DNA of 64,000 nt from Trileptium ribeirensis. Taxonomy: Eukaryota > Nematoda > Enoplea > Enoplida > Thoracostomopsidae. A program made the position numbers and the translations under genes. The notes beneath the pieces are model-generated. The model ran no database searches. It was not told where the DNA came from and worked only from the letters and a program-made list of their open reading frames with translations. The stretch covers positions 1-64,000 of the forward strand of contig JASANE010028009.1 in NCBI GenBank assembly GCA_030248225.1, written 5' to 3'. Positions 11,583 through 24,141 of this stretch are shown here, piece by piece. Every line of letters begins with the position of its first letter. Within the stretch, counting starts at the first letter, position 1.

Positions 11583-13176
11583 ATACATTAATAAAAAATA
11601 ACAATTCAAAGTCGTCCGTTAACTCATCTTCGTGGAAATATATTTAACAAAATGGATAAATTTTGTTGCCAAAATGTTTCTAAATCAAAAATGATTTATC
11701 TAAATTAATTAAAAAAAACTAGTTTTTGTTTGCTTATAAGAGAACGTTCTATTTCAACAACTTTAATCCAGAAACGGACAAGAATTATTTGAGAATAGGT
11801 GGGCCAATTCAGCTAAAATTTTCAGAAAGGTTATGATCTTATGTGGCATAAATATACAGAAAGTTGTGCCTTCTATAGCGTTTGTTTGGGGGCATTAACG
11901 CACACAAACCTGGCATTTTGTGCCAAGATCAGCGCAACCTTGGGTATTTTTAATTGTAACATGGTAATTCGTGAACCCATTGACTCAAATTTAGGTATTG
12001 TATAAAATTTATAAAGCATATATCTCTAACAACAACTCTACATTAAGTACTGCAAAGACTTCACGGGCTAAAAGTGAACAGTTTGGACCAAAGCCTCTAA
12101 AATTTCACTCCTAAGTAGCTTCGTAGTAGGTAGGTGAACTGATCTTTCCAACCGTTTCACTACGCATGTGAATTTACGGGTTACACGTGGTATTAGATTA
12201 TTTCTGCATCACGGTCAACAGAGTAATGATGGTTCAAACTTTAAACTTGATCAATCTACTTAATGAAATAATCACAGTTTGCCATATATAATAGCGTATT
12301 AATACTGGCGTGTTTTCGTAGTTATTGTTCTGTTCAGAACCCTAATATAACATTCATTATATTTGTATACCTTGATCAGAACGGTCAAATGGGGAAGAAC
12401 TCAAAATTTATATTCAAAGTTCCGATGTCAACTGTCAAAATATATTGCTTGCTACGATTTTTCCATAATTTTATAATTCATACTAGTGGGTGTATCTGTG
12501 CTACTTATTTCGTCCCGGTTGTATGTTAAAGTCTCCTGTGAACTTATGTGCATGGTAGTGGTTCCTCACTGGTTATGTATGACAGAAATTAAGGTGTAGA
12601 CCCAACGGTCCTAGCGAAGCATCGACTTATTATGTTAATAGTTTAATACTATTCTAAAAAATTTTTACTATGGACTCTTGATAAAAGTACAACTTGTAGT
12701 AGGCTCTGAGCATACACTCGGCACGTGCGGAAATAATCGCACAAAAAAGGAAAGCAACAGCATTCGCTTATAAAAGAATGCAAAAAAATCGTTCTAAAAT
12801 ACTAATTTTGTTTACGTTTATTTGTTCAAACTTCGTTTGCGTTTCGCGTTCGTCTTTTTATGCATTTATTTTTGCCCGAGACTGTACTGTTGTAAGAATA
12901 TCGGCAAACAGCGTACGATATGAAACACCGTTAAACTAAACTTAAATCAATCCCGTAGGAGACGAACGAAAACAACTATGAGGCTCTACTTTGTTAGTAC
13001 CCTTAAATATAATTATACTTAGCTATAACAACAGTCGATAATGGTTGACTCAACAACACTGAGAGAGTGCTCAGCAGAGTCCACTATCATCGAGTCTTCT
13101 TTATAATAATAATTATAATAGGAATGGTTAAGTCCCGTCTTATGGGGAAAACATTTATGACGACTAAAATTAGCAA
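11583..13176. other. No gene seen (STIM intron or flank)
   Basis: AT-rich, with many stops in all frames. I searched the minus strand here for the STIM transmembrane exon and did not recognise it. Confidence 0.5.
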
Positions 13177-13235
13177 CAGTGCGCGCTAGAAATAACTGTC
13201 GCGTTTCTAGCGACAGTAATTTTTGGCGGGCACTG
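13177..13235. mobile_element. Short foldback related to a mariner-like MITE
   Basis: Imperfect 59-bp palindrome that starts CAGTGCGCGC and ends GGCGGGCACTG, with GCGACAGT in the stem. The arms resemble the inverted repeats of the MITE at 21718-21877. No TA duplication is evident, so it may be a deletion derivative. Confidence 0.55.
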
Positions 13236-13640
13236 CTCCTAAATATTAAAGAACGTAAAATCGCAATAGCGTCACTATAATCAACATTACTACCTTAAGG
13301 CAATTTTAAAGTAAATTCCGATCAGTTAACAAATGTGCTAATAATTATTTTCGCCACCAGCATTTACTAAGTAAGCGGAGCAAAGCGAAACGTTTTGTTC
13401 TCGTCAGAGGGGGAAAATTCGGCACGTCCGTTGAACTTCTGAATAACTACTGGACTGATTAAAAAACCTTTTTGCTTGAAAGGCAAGAAAATATCGGAAA
13501 GGTGCAAGACATATCAATTTTGTCAAAATTTGGTTTAGTTCATTAGTAATTAACTAATATTAATTAAGCGTGTCAGCCTATTTTTAGCATTTTCAAACAA
13601 AAATTTTTTTATTTTTCAATGAATAATTATTGTAAAGCAT
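13236..13640. other. No gene seen
   Basis: Contains a GCGGAGCAAAGCGA...TGTCCGTT-like module also found near 19280-19350, and AT-rich sequence. No coding region was recognised. Confidence 0.4.
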
Positions 13641-14110
13641 TACATCTTTCCGTGCTGATTATGAATATAATGTGTATTGCTATTCGGGGATGTTAAAAAT
13701 ATACCAATTAGTTAATTAATTAGCTAATTACTAATTATTAATGAACTAATTTTTTGAAAATTTTCAAAGTGCTCGGAAATGAAAAAAATTGGGGGTTTTT
13801 TTATGACGCTGATCACAGATATGATATTTCTGAAGCTCTAAAACATGGCCATGTACGCTAATTAGTTAAGTAATCAATTATATAATTAGTTAATTTTATT
13901 AAAATGTAAAATCACCTTTAAATTTGTCATTCGGGGTTTTCGATATCACTGATCATGAATATGTGACGTTTAAACCTCTATGATTTTATCGTGTTTGCTA
14001 ATTAGTTAAATAATTAAGTGCTACTACTAATTAATTGGCTAATTTTTACCTAGCTAGCTTTTTGTAAGGTGGATTTGATATCAGTCGAAAACGTGATACT
14101 TAGTTTAAAT
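13640..14110. repeat. Diverged AT-rich tandem repeat, about 140-150 bp period
   Basis: The motif CTGATCAYRRATAT recurs near 13655, 13808 and 13947, each followed by a TTAGTTAA/AATTAATTAG-rich block. Spacing is about 150 and 140 bp. It is diverged and non-coding. Confidence 0.6.
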
Positions 14111-14299
14111 TGATTAAATATTTAGTTGATGGTATACATAAATAAAATATAATAAACTATGACTATTGCTCCGCTCACTTTTTGTATTTTATGACTAATA
14201 ATTACATTCATTAATAATCAAGGATATTTTATTGTTAAAACATCTAACATCCATGTGCTTAAATACGAGATGGTAATAAAAATATGTGGTTAAACTTAC

Positions 14300-14415
14300 A
14301 CTGTTGCGTTCCGAAAAGTACCAAATCCATCGAACGAACCTGAAGCTTTTTCCGGTGCGAGGGATTAGAAATCCGAACGACATTCGATAAAAAGCTTGTA
14401 TTGAGCGACGCCATC
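14300..14415 (-). CDS. STIM: STIM exon: end of SAM domain and pre-membrane segment
   Basis: A 116-nt exon on the minus strand. Its acceptor is TTGTTTGCTTCCAG (AG at 14416-14417) and its donor is GTAAGT (14299-14294). It enters at phase 2 and leaves at phase 1. It encodes a segment containing SNPSHRKKLQVRSMDLVLFG, which matches the conserved sequence after the SAM domain of STIM proteins, just before the ER membrane span. STIM is the ER calcium sensor that opens Orai channels when stores empty. The next exon, which should carry the transmembrane helix and CC1 coiled coil, was not found between 1 and 14293. It is either left of the window or unrecognised. Confidence 0.88.
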
Positions 14416-15049
14416 CTGGAAGCAAACAATTATAGAATCATCCGTTAAGATACTGTAATAAAAATTGTATTTACTTTTTTAATAATTTGATTAACCAATT
14501 AAGAAGTTGGTTTCATTGTTTTACATCATACTGGCTGTATTGTTAATCCTCTTCGGTGAAGCTGTAACAGAATTTGGTAAATTTTGGCACCCAAAAGTCA
14601 AATTTCGCAACTTTTTCATTATAGATGTATGTAGGTCAATCGAACGTGTCTATATGTTTTCGGGATAATAGAGGGTTAAACGGAGCGAGCGTGGCTTCAC
14701 CAAGTGGTAACTTTGTAACAGGCTTTGTGTTTGATGTATATACTACACTAAAACCTTTGTAATCCTGAACCCATCGAAAACACTAAAGCCTCATGGACCG
14801 TAAACCCATCAAAAACCAAAATCACACGAAGTAATCGTACTAGTTTTTAGATAACGCAACCATCGTATCCAGCCACGGCTGTAACCACAGAAAAACGTAT
14901 ATACGATTCTTGATGCCCCGGAAGCACTAAATAACCAAACCAGTCCATGAAAAGGTACAATATAATCAAGTATGTAGCAAAACAGGCGTATCCAGCGTGG
15001 TTAATCATTTAATGGATACTTAATGTTAAATGAAAACACGCAACAAGCC

Positions 15050-15480
15050 GAAATTTGAATAAGCGTTGTCTCTGGCAAAGGGTTGGCGACGGCCATTTTC
15101 GGGCCCGCAGCGCCCCGGGGATTATCCCACAAAAACTCATGGTCATTCAAATTGTAGATCTCGATGAGCTGATTCTGGATGGTAGTCTCGATTTCTGGTG
15201 CGAAGCTTGTGTCACGAGATATGGGCTGCGAAACACTGGTAACCGTATGGCCAAATTTAGCAAAGAACCTTAAAAATATCTTTTTGTCATTTTGTCCCCG
15301 AAGATGGGATTGGAACCATTCGTGTTCAGCTAAAGGGCACAACTTCATCTCTTCTGCTACCAAACAAAAACATTATCGAAATCCATCCATCCCAAGACAA
15401 GTTATGCGTGATAGAAACAGAAAAAAATTTTCACGATTTCTCCACCTTGCGCCCTCATTGAAAAATCCGCTCGCTCCGTT
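15050..15480. repeat. Dispersed repeat, copy 1 (related to 34740-35060)
   Basis: Shares GAGCTGATTC, GAGATATGGGCTGCGAAAC-like and CTAAAGGGCAC blocks, in the same order, with 34740-35060. The minus strand is open for 120 codons (15001-15363), with the second copy diverged. The family is not identified. Confidence 0.55.
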
Positions 15481-16600
15481 TCAATAATTTTTCTTAAAAT
15501 CTGTGATTTATAAATATAAAATTTTTTGGCCTTTTTGGTCATTGGAAGAAGAAATGAAGAGTTGTTCGGCTTTGTTATATCACCAAAATGACCGTATCAT
15601 TATCATTGAAGTATTGCCGGTGTATATTTGCTATCATGGGTATGTAAGCGGGCTTAGGTCCTGAATTTGAAACGACAAAATCATCAATAAGGACAGAGTA
15701 GTCACACTCGGTCCCCCCGGTTTCCGAGTGACTAGTTTTATGGTCATAAAGTCTATAATGTGAACTTTATCGTTTAACGAAACGCAGCAGACACGCGAAC
15801 TTAACTAAGAAAATTTACGCAAATATTTGCACAAAAGTTAAAGTACGATATATTTTAGTATTATTGATGCCTGTGCTCTTTCACGCCGTTGTACATACAA
15901 TACATGTTAATTGAATTTCGGGATAACCACATTGTACGCCTAATGCATAAAAGCTTCGTTTTATAAACCTTACAAAATAATGTACTATGCTTCGTTTTAC
16001 GATGACAAAGCCGACTGCAGTGCAAGACACAATGTAGTGGTCTGTATTGGAAGCAAAGTCATTTTAACCTTCTTTAACCCTCTTTAAAACAGGTTTTCTT
16101 ATAGTTTTACAATAAGATTTCAAAAATTTCGCCTATCTGATACCCAGTTAACATCACACAACAGTGCAAATACTAAGGAAACAGCGCATTTATAGTAAAT
16201 CTTCCACCAGGTTTTGTAGCTATTTTACTAAAAATAAGTCAGTGATATAGCTAAAAATCCTTATTATGCAAAGTTCAAGTGAACTAGTGCTACATGTTTC
16301 AACGACAAACTTCGGCTTAAATTAGCCCATAAAATTCAAAAAATTTATATTTCAAGTACAAGATTGCTGCACTGTCGCTACATCGCCAATAACATAATAC
16401 CAAAAAGAGTTGGCCCATACTATTCGAAGCGATACTTCCATACGCCAACAACAATAACCAATAATAAATTATGAATTTGGCGAGTAAATATTTTCGAATC
16501 TATTTTAACTACAGATTTGTCAATAAAAGTAAATATTTTAGTCATGCGTGCGGATCGCTGCACCGGCCCAGACCGATTGAACTGTTTTCACCAGAAATGT
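15481..16600. other. No gene seen (STIM intron)
   Basis: AT-rich intronic sequence with no recognised repeat ends or coding region. Confidence 0.5.
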
Positions 16601-17010
16601 CTGGGCTCTCCATTCGCTGAAAATTTTGGCAGGGGGCATGAACCAGGGCCCCCTGGTTCATAACTGGGGGCGCCCGATTTTGCTAGGGGGCATTTAGCCG
16701 AGAAAAAACGGTTAAAAATCGCATCAGAAACACTGCCAAAACGCTTTTGATGGAGAAAAAGCGATTTTGAAACAAATTTTGACAAAATTTGCGAAAGTTT
16801 TGGCTTCATAACGGAATTTTAGTAGAAACTTTGATGAAATTTTTTTGTACTTTGGACCGATTGGGAACAAAAAAATTTTCCAAGAAGCGGTGAAGCGGAG
16901 GAGCCCAAAATTTTGCCAGGGGCATGAATCGGGAGGGGGGCACCTGTTCTGAACCAGGGGGAACCGAAAAATGCCAGGGACTCCCCACCCCCCCAATTTG
17001 GAGAATCCAG
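16601..17010. mobile_element. MITE, CTGG-ended family with 5-bp target duplication (410 bp)
   Basis: Ends are CTGGGCTCTCCA and TTGGAGAATCCAG. Flanks are AATGT (16596-16600) and ACTGT (17011-17015), one mismatch. G/C-homopolymer-rich subterminal blocks (GGGGGC, CCAGGGCCCCC) are shared with the elements at 28099, 29388 and 30707. Confidence 0.7.
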
Positions 17011-18919
17011 ACTGTAAATTCGCATAAATTTTCCGAAAATTAAATTTGGTACTCTGAGTTGCTGTGTAATTCCTTAACGTGTGTTACGATATCATTTCGC
17101 TAAACATGAAAATGTAACACAAAACTATCTCTAAAAATACGCCTCAGCGAATTTGAAACACTGTTGGACAAAATGTTATATATTTGTTAGCTTAGAAATA
17201 AATATTTTAGACTTAGTTTAGCCCGGGCCACTGAACTTTTGAAATTTGTCCCAAGTTTGTCGATCGTTATTATTAAATTGCATTAATTTTTGGGTTAACT
17301 GTTCCGATTGTTGAACAAAAGGCTAGCTTGCACCGTTTCAACTATTGCGGCGGTTTGTCATTCATTATTTTTTATGATGTTCCACACGGCTGAACTAGAC
17401 AGTAGATGCTTCACTGTCAGGAAAGCTTCACGATAACACATTTTTCCTCTAAAATTAACACAGTTATCCGATTTTTTCTTATAAATTCCAGACTTAATAA
17501 TATTATGGCAACAACCCACATGTTCCACTAACTGTGCCGATACTAAGTAAATTGTTAGAAGAGACGAAAACGCAACTAACTATACAATAATGGCTATACA
17601 TATGTATGCCCCCATACTGCTAAACACTTTTTTAGCAATAACAAATCTGGTGAATTTTCATGATTCTTTATTCAATTTAATTTTTTATAAAACCTAATTA
17701 TCCGTGTTAAACAGCGAAAACCATTATACTATTTCACAAATTCTGTGTATTTTTACGGCAATAATATTTAAATATATTATTTCAACAAATAATTCGTATT
17801 TTGTACGGTTTATACTATTAAAAACACAATTTCTGTGTCCGGTATTGAGCCTATTAATTTGCTCTGGTGGTACCAGTACATAAGTAATTTTTACACGTGG
17901 CACTAGTTTCACCATATAACGCCCACGCTACCTGCATGATTGATAGTAGATACATAATTATTAAATAATTTATAGTACTGTAGACTTGGTGGCTACAAAC
18001 TATTGCCAACTAGACCTTGTATGTGTATTTACGGTTCTGGACTTACACCTACTACGACTACGCCCGGATAATATTATTGTTGTTGTCCGTACGGCGCAGT
18101 AATTACATATCTTTATGAGACTTTCCCAATAAGGGGAGGCTCGTATATATTTAGCTCCCAGGTAAATTTTGGACTCGCCAAAGCTTACGGTCCCAAATCC
18201 ACCCAGATACTTCATGTGCGACTAAAAATTTAGTAAATCTTGTTCTGTTTTAGCTAAAGCTAACTAGTACGAAAAAAGTGCCGTTAGCGGGCATGGAAAA
18301 AGAAACCACTGACAAAATGTTAATTGGAAAAGATTATAACGTTAAGTTTAGTGTGCTTATTGGCTGTGCAAAATAGGTTTGCCGCTGAAAATGTTCTAAA
18401 ACTAATAATTAAATACCGTGGTAAATGCGTTAGGGCGACGGTTTTGCTTTGAAAAATGCATCTATTTCCTTAATGTACTGGAGACACCTCATTGGTGGTT
18501 GCGGTAAAAATGCTCTATTGTTTTCAATTTAGCACGGTGTTCTACGGTGTGTAGTTGAGTAGCGTATTATAAGGACATTGCGGTGGAAAAAATACTTTTG
18601 AGCACGAAATTTTGCATTAAAACTAATGGACACATTACCTCAGGTCATACTAGCATATCTTCACTTTAAATGCTAAAACTTTTCTGAATATTACACAAAG
18701 CAATTCACGTTGTGGACTTATATGCAGAGGAGAGAATAATCGAAACTGCAATAATTATCCGAAACCAGAACTACAAATTTTCAATCGGCACATGGTCTTG
18801 AAATCCGAAGTTGGTGTTTCAAATCTATACATTTATGTTAAAATAAATGAAGACATAAATGTACCGTGGATTTTAAATGTGTTTTGTGTCCCATGGGATT
18901 TAGCAAAATTGAAGGAAAA
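17011..18919. other. No gene seen (STIM intron)
   Basis: AT-rich intronic DNA. A minus-strand segment near 18411-18480 ending LPR was examined as a possible SAM exon and rejected. Confidence 0.5.
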
Positions 18920-19142
18920 TGTTTTTTTAGCATTAATTACCACTATTTCTAATGCTAAAACGCTGCTTTATAGCTTGAAAATACATGCACGGCAATACAA
19001 CTATACGAAAATATGGAAATATTATTTTAATTAATATCATTTTTAAGCAAAATTTATTCCACCTATTTTTGTAATTTTCCGAGAATGAACATGCATCCCT
19101 CCCCACTTTTCGCGGGGGGGAGGGGTGACTGTGGACAAGCCG
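18920..19142. mobile_element. Truncated MITE, relative of 29388 and 30707 copies
   Basis: From AGCATTAATTACCAC to CTGTGGACAAGCC it aligns with the right part of the MITE at 30707-31069 in the same orientation, including GAGAATGAACATG. The left end is missing. Confidence 0.7.
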
Positions 19143-19381
19143 TAACAGTAGTCGTGAAAGCTGGACTTTGAGCGTGCTTTCGCAATCGGCTGAACGCAAT
19201 AAAAACAGACTATGGTCGGCTTCTAGACATGGTCACTAGCATCATCTTTGGGTAATTTTGCATAAGTAATTATTAGTTATTGAGCGGAGCGAGGCGATCG
19301 AGCGAAGCGTTTTTATTTTCTGTCTGGGAGCAAAAAAGTCCATGTCCGTTTGTCTTTCATGGATCTCAAGAACCACTGAAC

Positions 19382-20430
19382 CAGGGAGTAACCGGAATTT
19401 CGGTTCCGGTTCCGGCGAAAATAGTGTTTCGGTTCCGGTTCCGGCAAAGGGCAAAAACCATACCGGAACCGGAATTCCGGTTTAAAAATTTTGTTTGAAA
19501 TTTTCCACGTTTTTTGCTTTATCCTGCAATCCAAACATATGTAATATATATTATACAATGATCAAGCTCCAATACAACCAAGCAAAAGAAAAGATTAACT
19601 AACCAATTTGCCGTGTAAAACGTAAGTAGGGCACATAATTTGAGCAGGAATTTTTCATAATAACCTGCAGGAGTTTGTTAAATCAAAGCCAAGTCAATGC
19701 TTGTAGCAGCTATTTTACACATCCAGAAGTCTGTTGGATACGTTTGAATTAAACCGGTCCAACTCGGTAACAGAGTATGGCTTACGCAGAAGTACTTAGA
19801 GTATGCTTGGCTAACATAAATTGCGTCAGGCACCCGCCAGTGCGCTCGTAAACTTGATAAATCAGTATAAATTGAAGTAAACTAACGTTATCTGCAACGC
19901 AGCTAGAAACTGCTTTCTTAGCAATGAACTGTATTTATTGAAACTGTGCGAGCAGCATCACAGTGTGTCTCATTTATAGCATTCTGATTAGAAAGTTATC
20001 ATCATTATGATCTAACTGACGGGCACTGTTTGTTCAACGCTATCCTAAACAGTGTCTCTGACCACTGATCAGAAAATTACCTTCTATCTATTATTTTCTC
20101 TTAGAATCATATAAACCAATAATTTTAAGTTTCCTACAGAAGAACATACAACAAACGTATGTGTAGTAAAGGGAGGCGACTGGAGACAGAGCGAAAGTGT
20201 GTATTCTATGCTCCAAGCTTTGTAAGCATATTCGATTTGACGTAGTATATGCAATGGTGTATAGTGGAAGGCATTTTTGCTCTGGGTGTCCAAAAATCGA
20301 CATATTTGATCAATAAATAAACATTATTAGCTTCATCAGTCTCTTTAAAGTTTCAGAAAGGCAATAATACCATCGCAAAACAATAAGTTTAATGTAAAAG
20401 TTATTTTTAATATATTTACTTAAAGCTCCA
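19382..20430. mobile_element. hAT-like element, CAGGGAGTAACCGG family (truncated copy)
   Basis: Starts CAGGGAGTAACCGGAA, followed by CGGTTCCGG repeats. The body aligns, diverged, with 31123-32561: shared blocks include TAAAACGTAAGTAGG/GAAACGTAAGTAGG and CAGGAGTTTGTTAA, ending with AATAAGTTTAATGTAAAA. The right inverted repeat was not found, so this copy is 3'-truncated and its right limit is approximate. Confidence 0.65.
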
Positions 20431-21717
20431 TGGAAGTTATGTGTTTCTGATTACTGCTAACTGCCGCCCTCTCCGCTAAATTTAATCAACCATAGTCAAG
20501 GACAACAATATTTACTTAATTTTCTGAGCTAAGAAATATGTAATGCGAACTTTGTGGCCGTCAATGACGTGATTAAATAACGTTATAATTATTATTAGTG
20601 TTTTAATGTAATTATTATTTTCGGAGCAGCAGGTTACCATGCTGTGTGGGTTTGGCATTAGGACATAGCGCCAATACAGTATGATTAAATTTGAAGCCGT
20701 AATGAAAAATGGCACCGCTAGGGTGCGAATACTGCTTATATATAGAACATCATAAAAAAAAACTTGCCCAATGTAAATATTGTTTATAAATAATAGTACT
20801 GAACTTCATCAAAAAACGTGTCTAATGTAATTTATTATATTAAATAATTATATTTATTGGTAGTTATTGCGTAGTTCTTTGTTAGGTGACGTTAAATTTT
20901 TATGTAGGAAAAATTATTACAAATACACCGAACTGAACGTGCAGCAATTAAATCACAGCACAACACTCGGATATAAGACGCAATAAATACCATATATATA
21001 ATGTATTTATTGTCATTGTCCAACGATATTTTTACTGGACTGACTGCTTTAAAACTGAGGTGGGTATACAGAAATAAATAAATCAAGCTAGAAATATTAT
21101 CAAAATGCATTTTATTTGCACTGAATAATCACAAAATTTCTGTGTGCCGTGCCAAACGTTAGTGCGCTACAACAAACATGTGAATGGTTGCTTTAACTAC
21201 ACATCGCTACCATGCTTGATAGATTCCGCGCATAGGCAATATACGCTTTTAGCGTATTCGGAGATCCCGAAAACCTATAGACAAGTGCTCTAATGACAAA
21301 AATACATCTGTATAGAAAAAAATAGTGAAATTTGATAATTTTTGGTGCCAAAATTTATAGAGGACTGATTTGAGGAATGCGCGGAGGGGGGACGGACAGG
21401 ACGCAGTACGATAGAGAAATTTTAGCGGTCGGGACATAGTACTTCTTGCAACAGTGTTGTACGGTTATGTATATGATGGTTACTATGAGTTTATCCGTAA
21501 TACATGGATGGCCAACTTGCTAGATTTCTGATGGTCGAACTACACATCGCCAATATATATATAACTCTATATACATAATTGATCCGCACGGAACAGTTTT
21601 GGCAAGGACGCCAGATATATAAATATACATTGTTTGACAAACTTGCCATATTTCCTTGCCGGAATCAAATATGGTCGACTTAGTTCTAGGAGCCTTTTGG
21701 CGAATGAAACCAAGCTA
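20431..21717. other. No gene seen (STIM intron)
   Basis: AT-rich intronic DNA with no recognised feature. Confidence 0.45.
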
Positions 21718-21877
21718 CAGTACTCGCCAAAAATGACCGTCGCATTTCGAGCGAGTGGCTCGCTCGAGATTTCGCAACTATTTAAATTAATAGAAAATTC
21801 TATTTTTAGAACAAATATATTTCGAGCGAGTCGCGAGCGAGTGTCGAGCGAGCGACAGTCATTTTTGGCGGGTACTG
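21718..21877. mobile_element. Mariner/Tc1-like MITE (160 bp)
   Basis: Left end CAGTACTCGCCAAAAATGAC and right end GTCATTTTTGGCGGGTACTG are almost perfect inverted repeats, flanked by TA dinucleotides (21716-21717 and 21878-21879). The subterminal region is rich in CGAGCGAG. A weaker single end, CAGTACGCTCCGC, occurs near 22389. Confidence 0.85.
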
Positions 21878-22605
21878 TATGTATTTTGGTTAAAACCAAA
21901 TTAACAGAGAATAAATTTATTTTTAAACTGAAGCGATGTGAATTACTTCTTAAAATGCTAAAAACGCTATTGCGACATTAAAATGAATCCCGCAATATGA
22001 TTAATGGAACGGCTGAATGACCTCAATTTTTCGAATCCACTCTAGTCCAACTCAATAATTCATTTGAAGGAAGCAATTTACTTAGCACCAAATCGACTAC
22101 TATTAATTGATTATGTTCTTTATTTAGCCAAAAGAACTTCATTACAATCTGCAAATGATATCAAAACTAAATCGATAGAATTTAATTCCAATCAATATCA
22201 AATTTCGCTATGCCTGTCGTAAAAAGAAACTGCCTTCTCTGGAATTCAATATTAAGTACACTGCGCTCTTGGGCTTATTGTGCATTCTATAGCTTTTGAG
22301 CTAGAGCAAAGCGCACTACAGCCAAGTGGCTATATTGCAAATAACAATTTCCTTTTGTTCAAGCACCAGCGGTAACCTTAGTCGAGTACAGTACGCTCCG
22401 CAATTAACTGTCGCCTTATCAGCGAGCGATCAACAAACTAGCAGCGAGGGATCCATAAACGAATAATAAAATATGTATTTTCTCGAAAGCAGGTGGTGAT
22501 CTATTGCAGAACGTATTGTGGGTGGTGTTACGCCCGTTTCTCGAATCGATTCGACAGAATAACGGATAATGTCAACCGTCTGGCGGACTGCCGAGTCATC
22601 ACCAC

Positions 22606-23715
22606 CACGGGCGGTTTTAGAGGGGGGCGAGAGGGGTGGCCGCCCCCCCTGTCAGGTTTAGAAGACGGAAAATTTTTAGTGTCGTCCGTCGTCGTATTCT
22701 TTCGCGCATCGCCAAAGCCATTTGCTTTCCTCAAAAGATCGGTGGAAGCCTTGAATCCTAATGCAACTAAAACTGTTCTGCCTAAGCTTAGCGACACCAG
22801 GTGGGTTGAATGTCACATTGCATGTTTGACTTTCCCGGAGCTGTATCGTTGTGTGGCTGCAACGTTGGAAAATATTGCCCAACATGAAACTGACCAATAC
22901 CAATAAACTATGGGGCAGCAACCGGGCTTCTTGCCGCTATCAACAGATCATCTTCGTCATGTACTGTGCGCCATTAAACCCATAGCTGCATCACTGCAGT
23001 CTGTCGTACGAAATCATTATGAGTGCGTCAACGATATAAACATTCTGATGGAGCAACTTGAATCGTGGAGTAGCGGCCACGGCAGTGGAAATTTCCAGAA
23101 CTCCTTCCTCTGGAGCCAAGCTTGTGAGGTGAAAAATCATCTGGACATTGATCGTCTCGCTTCTGCAGGAAGGTGTCCACGAACACACCAGCTGCACCTA
23201 CGTCCATATGAATTTTATCGTACCACAGTTTATATTCCTTTTATTGATGGTGTCCTGAGCCAGCTCCACGCACGTATTAGATCTCATAGTGCCAACGTTA
23301 TGTGCTTGTCGTCGCATCTACCTCAGTCCGCGCCGAACGCAAGTTACAGCGACATTTCAGAAGCTGTGGATTTTTATATTGAAACCAAACAGCTTAGTGA
23401 TAAACAGTCGGCTGAGCAAGAATTCGAACGCTGGAAATTAAAATGCCGATCAATCGTTCAACTTCGTTGTAACTGTGCTACAGGCAGAATTTAGTTGTAA
23501 AGAAGCACTAATACAGGTCGCTATCAGGTATCTGTTGTAAAACACGTATGTTAAAATTGTTGCAAAGAGGAGAGTGAATTTTCCACAAATATTGCTCAGA
23601 AATAGTAGAATTATAAATGTCTGTCTGTGTCACTCATAACTCATTAACTCAAACATGGTTTTCAAAAACTTAAAGATCCGCCCGCCCCCCGTCAGAAATT
23701 TCTAAAACCGGCCTG
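22606..23715. mobile_element. hAT element with decayed transposase (1110 bp)
   Basis: Ends read CACGGGCGGTTTTAGA and TCTAAAACCGGCCTG. The flanking 8-bp duplication ATCACCAC is perfect (22598-22605 and 23716-23723). The interior carries a transposase remnant, so this is an internally deleted, once autonomous element. Confidence 0.9.
22680..23494 (+). pseudogene. hAT transposase fragment (DUF4371/P52rIPK-like)
   Basis: Plus-strand frame with LPKLSDTRWVECHIACLTF, a hallmark of the hAT catalytic-core proteins annotated as DUF4371 or zinc finger MYM / 52-kDa repressor-like. A single in-frame TAA (22904-22906) interrupts it. The frame then continues to 23494 through LWSQACEVKNHLDIDR and EAVDFYIETKQLSD. 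The N-terminal zinc finger and C-terminal dimerisation region are missing, so it cannot encode a full transposase. Confidence 0.7.
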
Positions 23716-23723
23716 ATCACCAC

Positions 23724-24029
23724 TATGGGAGCGAATGTGAATATTATAATCACCGGTGTCCCATGTAGATTCAGTATCACAGCTGTGGAACTTAGTGTAG
23801 GTGGCAACTAAAGAGTATCGACATAGTCAAACGTCGGGTTGTTGTTGAACCGTCGGGCATGAACCTGAACTTTTATTACAACCGAGCAGTAGTAACAGAT
23901 TCGAATATAGTAACAGATTCGAATTATTGATAATGGTGAATATGGCAAGCGCGTCTAAATAAAAATATTCAAAGAAAACACTATTGCTACGTATCGAAAC
24001 GGTCAAGCGTGCCTGCCTGCTTCGTCTAC
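23724..24029. other. No gene seen (STIM intron)
   Basis: Intronic sequence immediately downstream, in gene orientation, of the STIM SAM exon. Confidence 0.5.
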
Positions 24030-24141
24030 CTTGGAAAATATCGTCCATCGATATTGTTTTCGACAAAAGTAGGAGCGTATTGTGGAAGACCGACAGAATT
24101 CGACAGCCATAGTACAACTTCATCAACGGACCACTTGCTCT
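24030..24141 (-). CDS. STIM: STIM exon: SAM domain
   Basis: A 112-nt exon on the minus strand. Its acceptor is TTTGTTTAAG (AG at 24142-24143) and its donor is GTAGAC (24029-24024). It enters at phase 1 and leaves at phase 2, exactly matching the neighbouring exons. It encodes SKWSVDEVVLWLSNSVGLPQ and then a YAPTF segment. In STIM proteins the same positions hold NWT, eight residues later a second Trp, and then the LPQY motif of the luminal SAM domain. The SAM domain oligomerises when calcium leaves the EF-hand. The spacing matches known STIM without gaps. Confidence 0.9.

Noticed and set aside
15001..15363. 120-codon minus-strand frame considered as a STIM exon because of a GAAGPKMAVAN-like segment
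   Set aside because: The matching STIM positions are already covered by 24030-24141 and 14300-14415. The region is a dispersed repeat shared with 34740-35060.
18411..18480. Minus-strand segment ending in LPR before a GT, considered as the STIM SAM exon
   Set aside because: It contains a stop upstream, lacks the Trp pair and LPQY motif, and the true SAM exon at 24030-24141 fits in phase and sequence.
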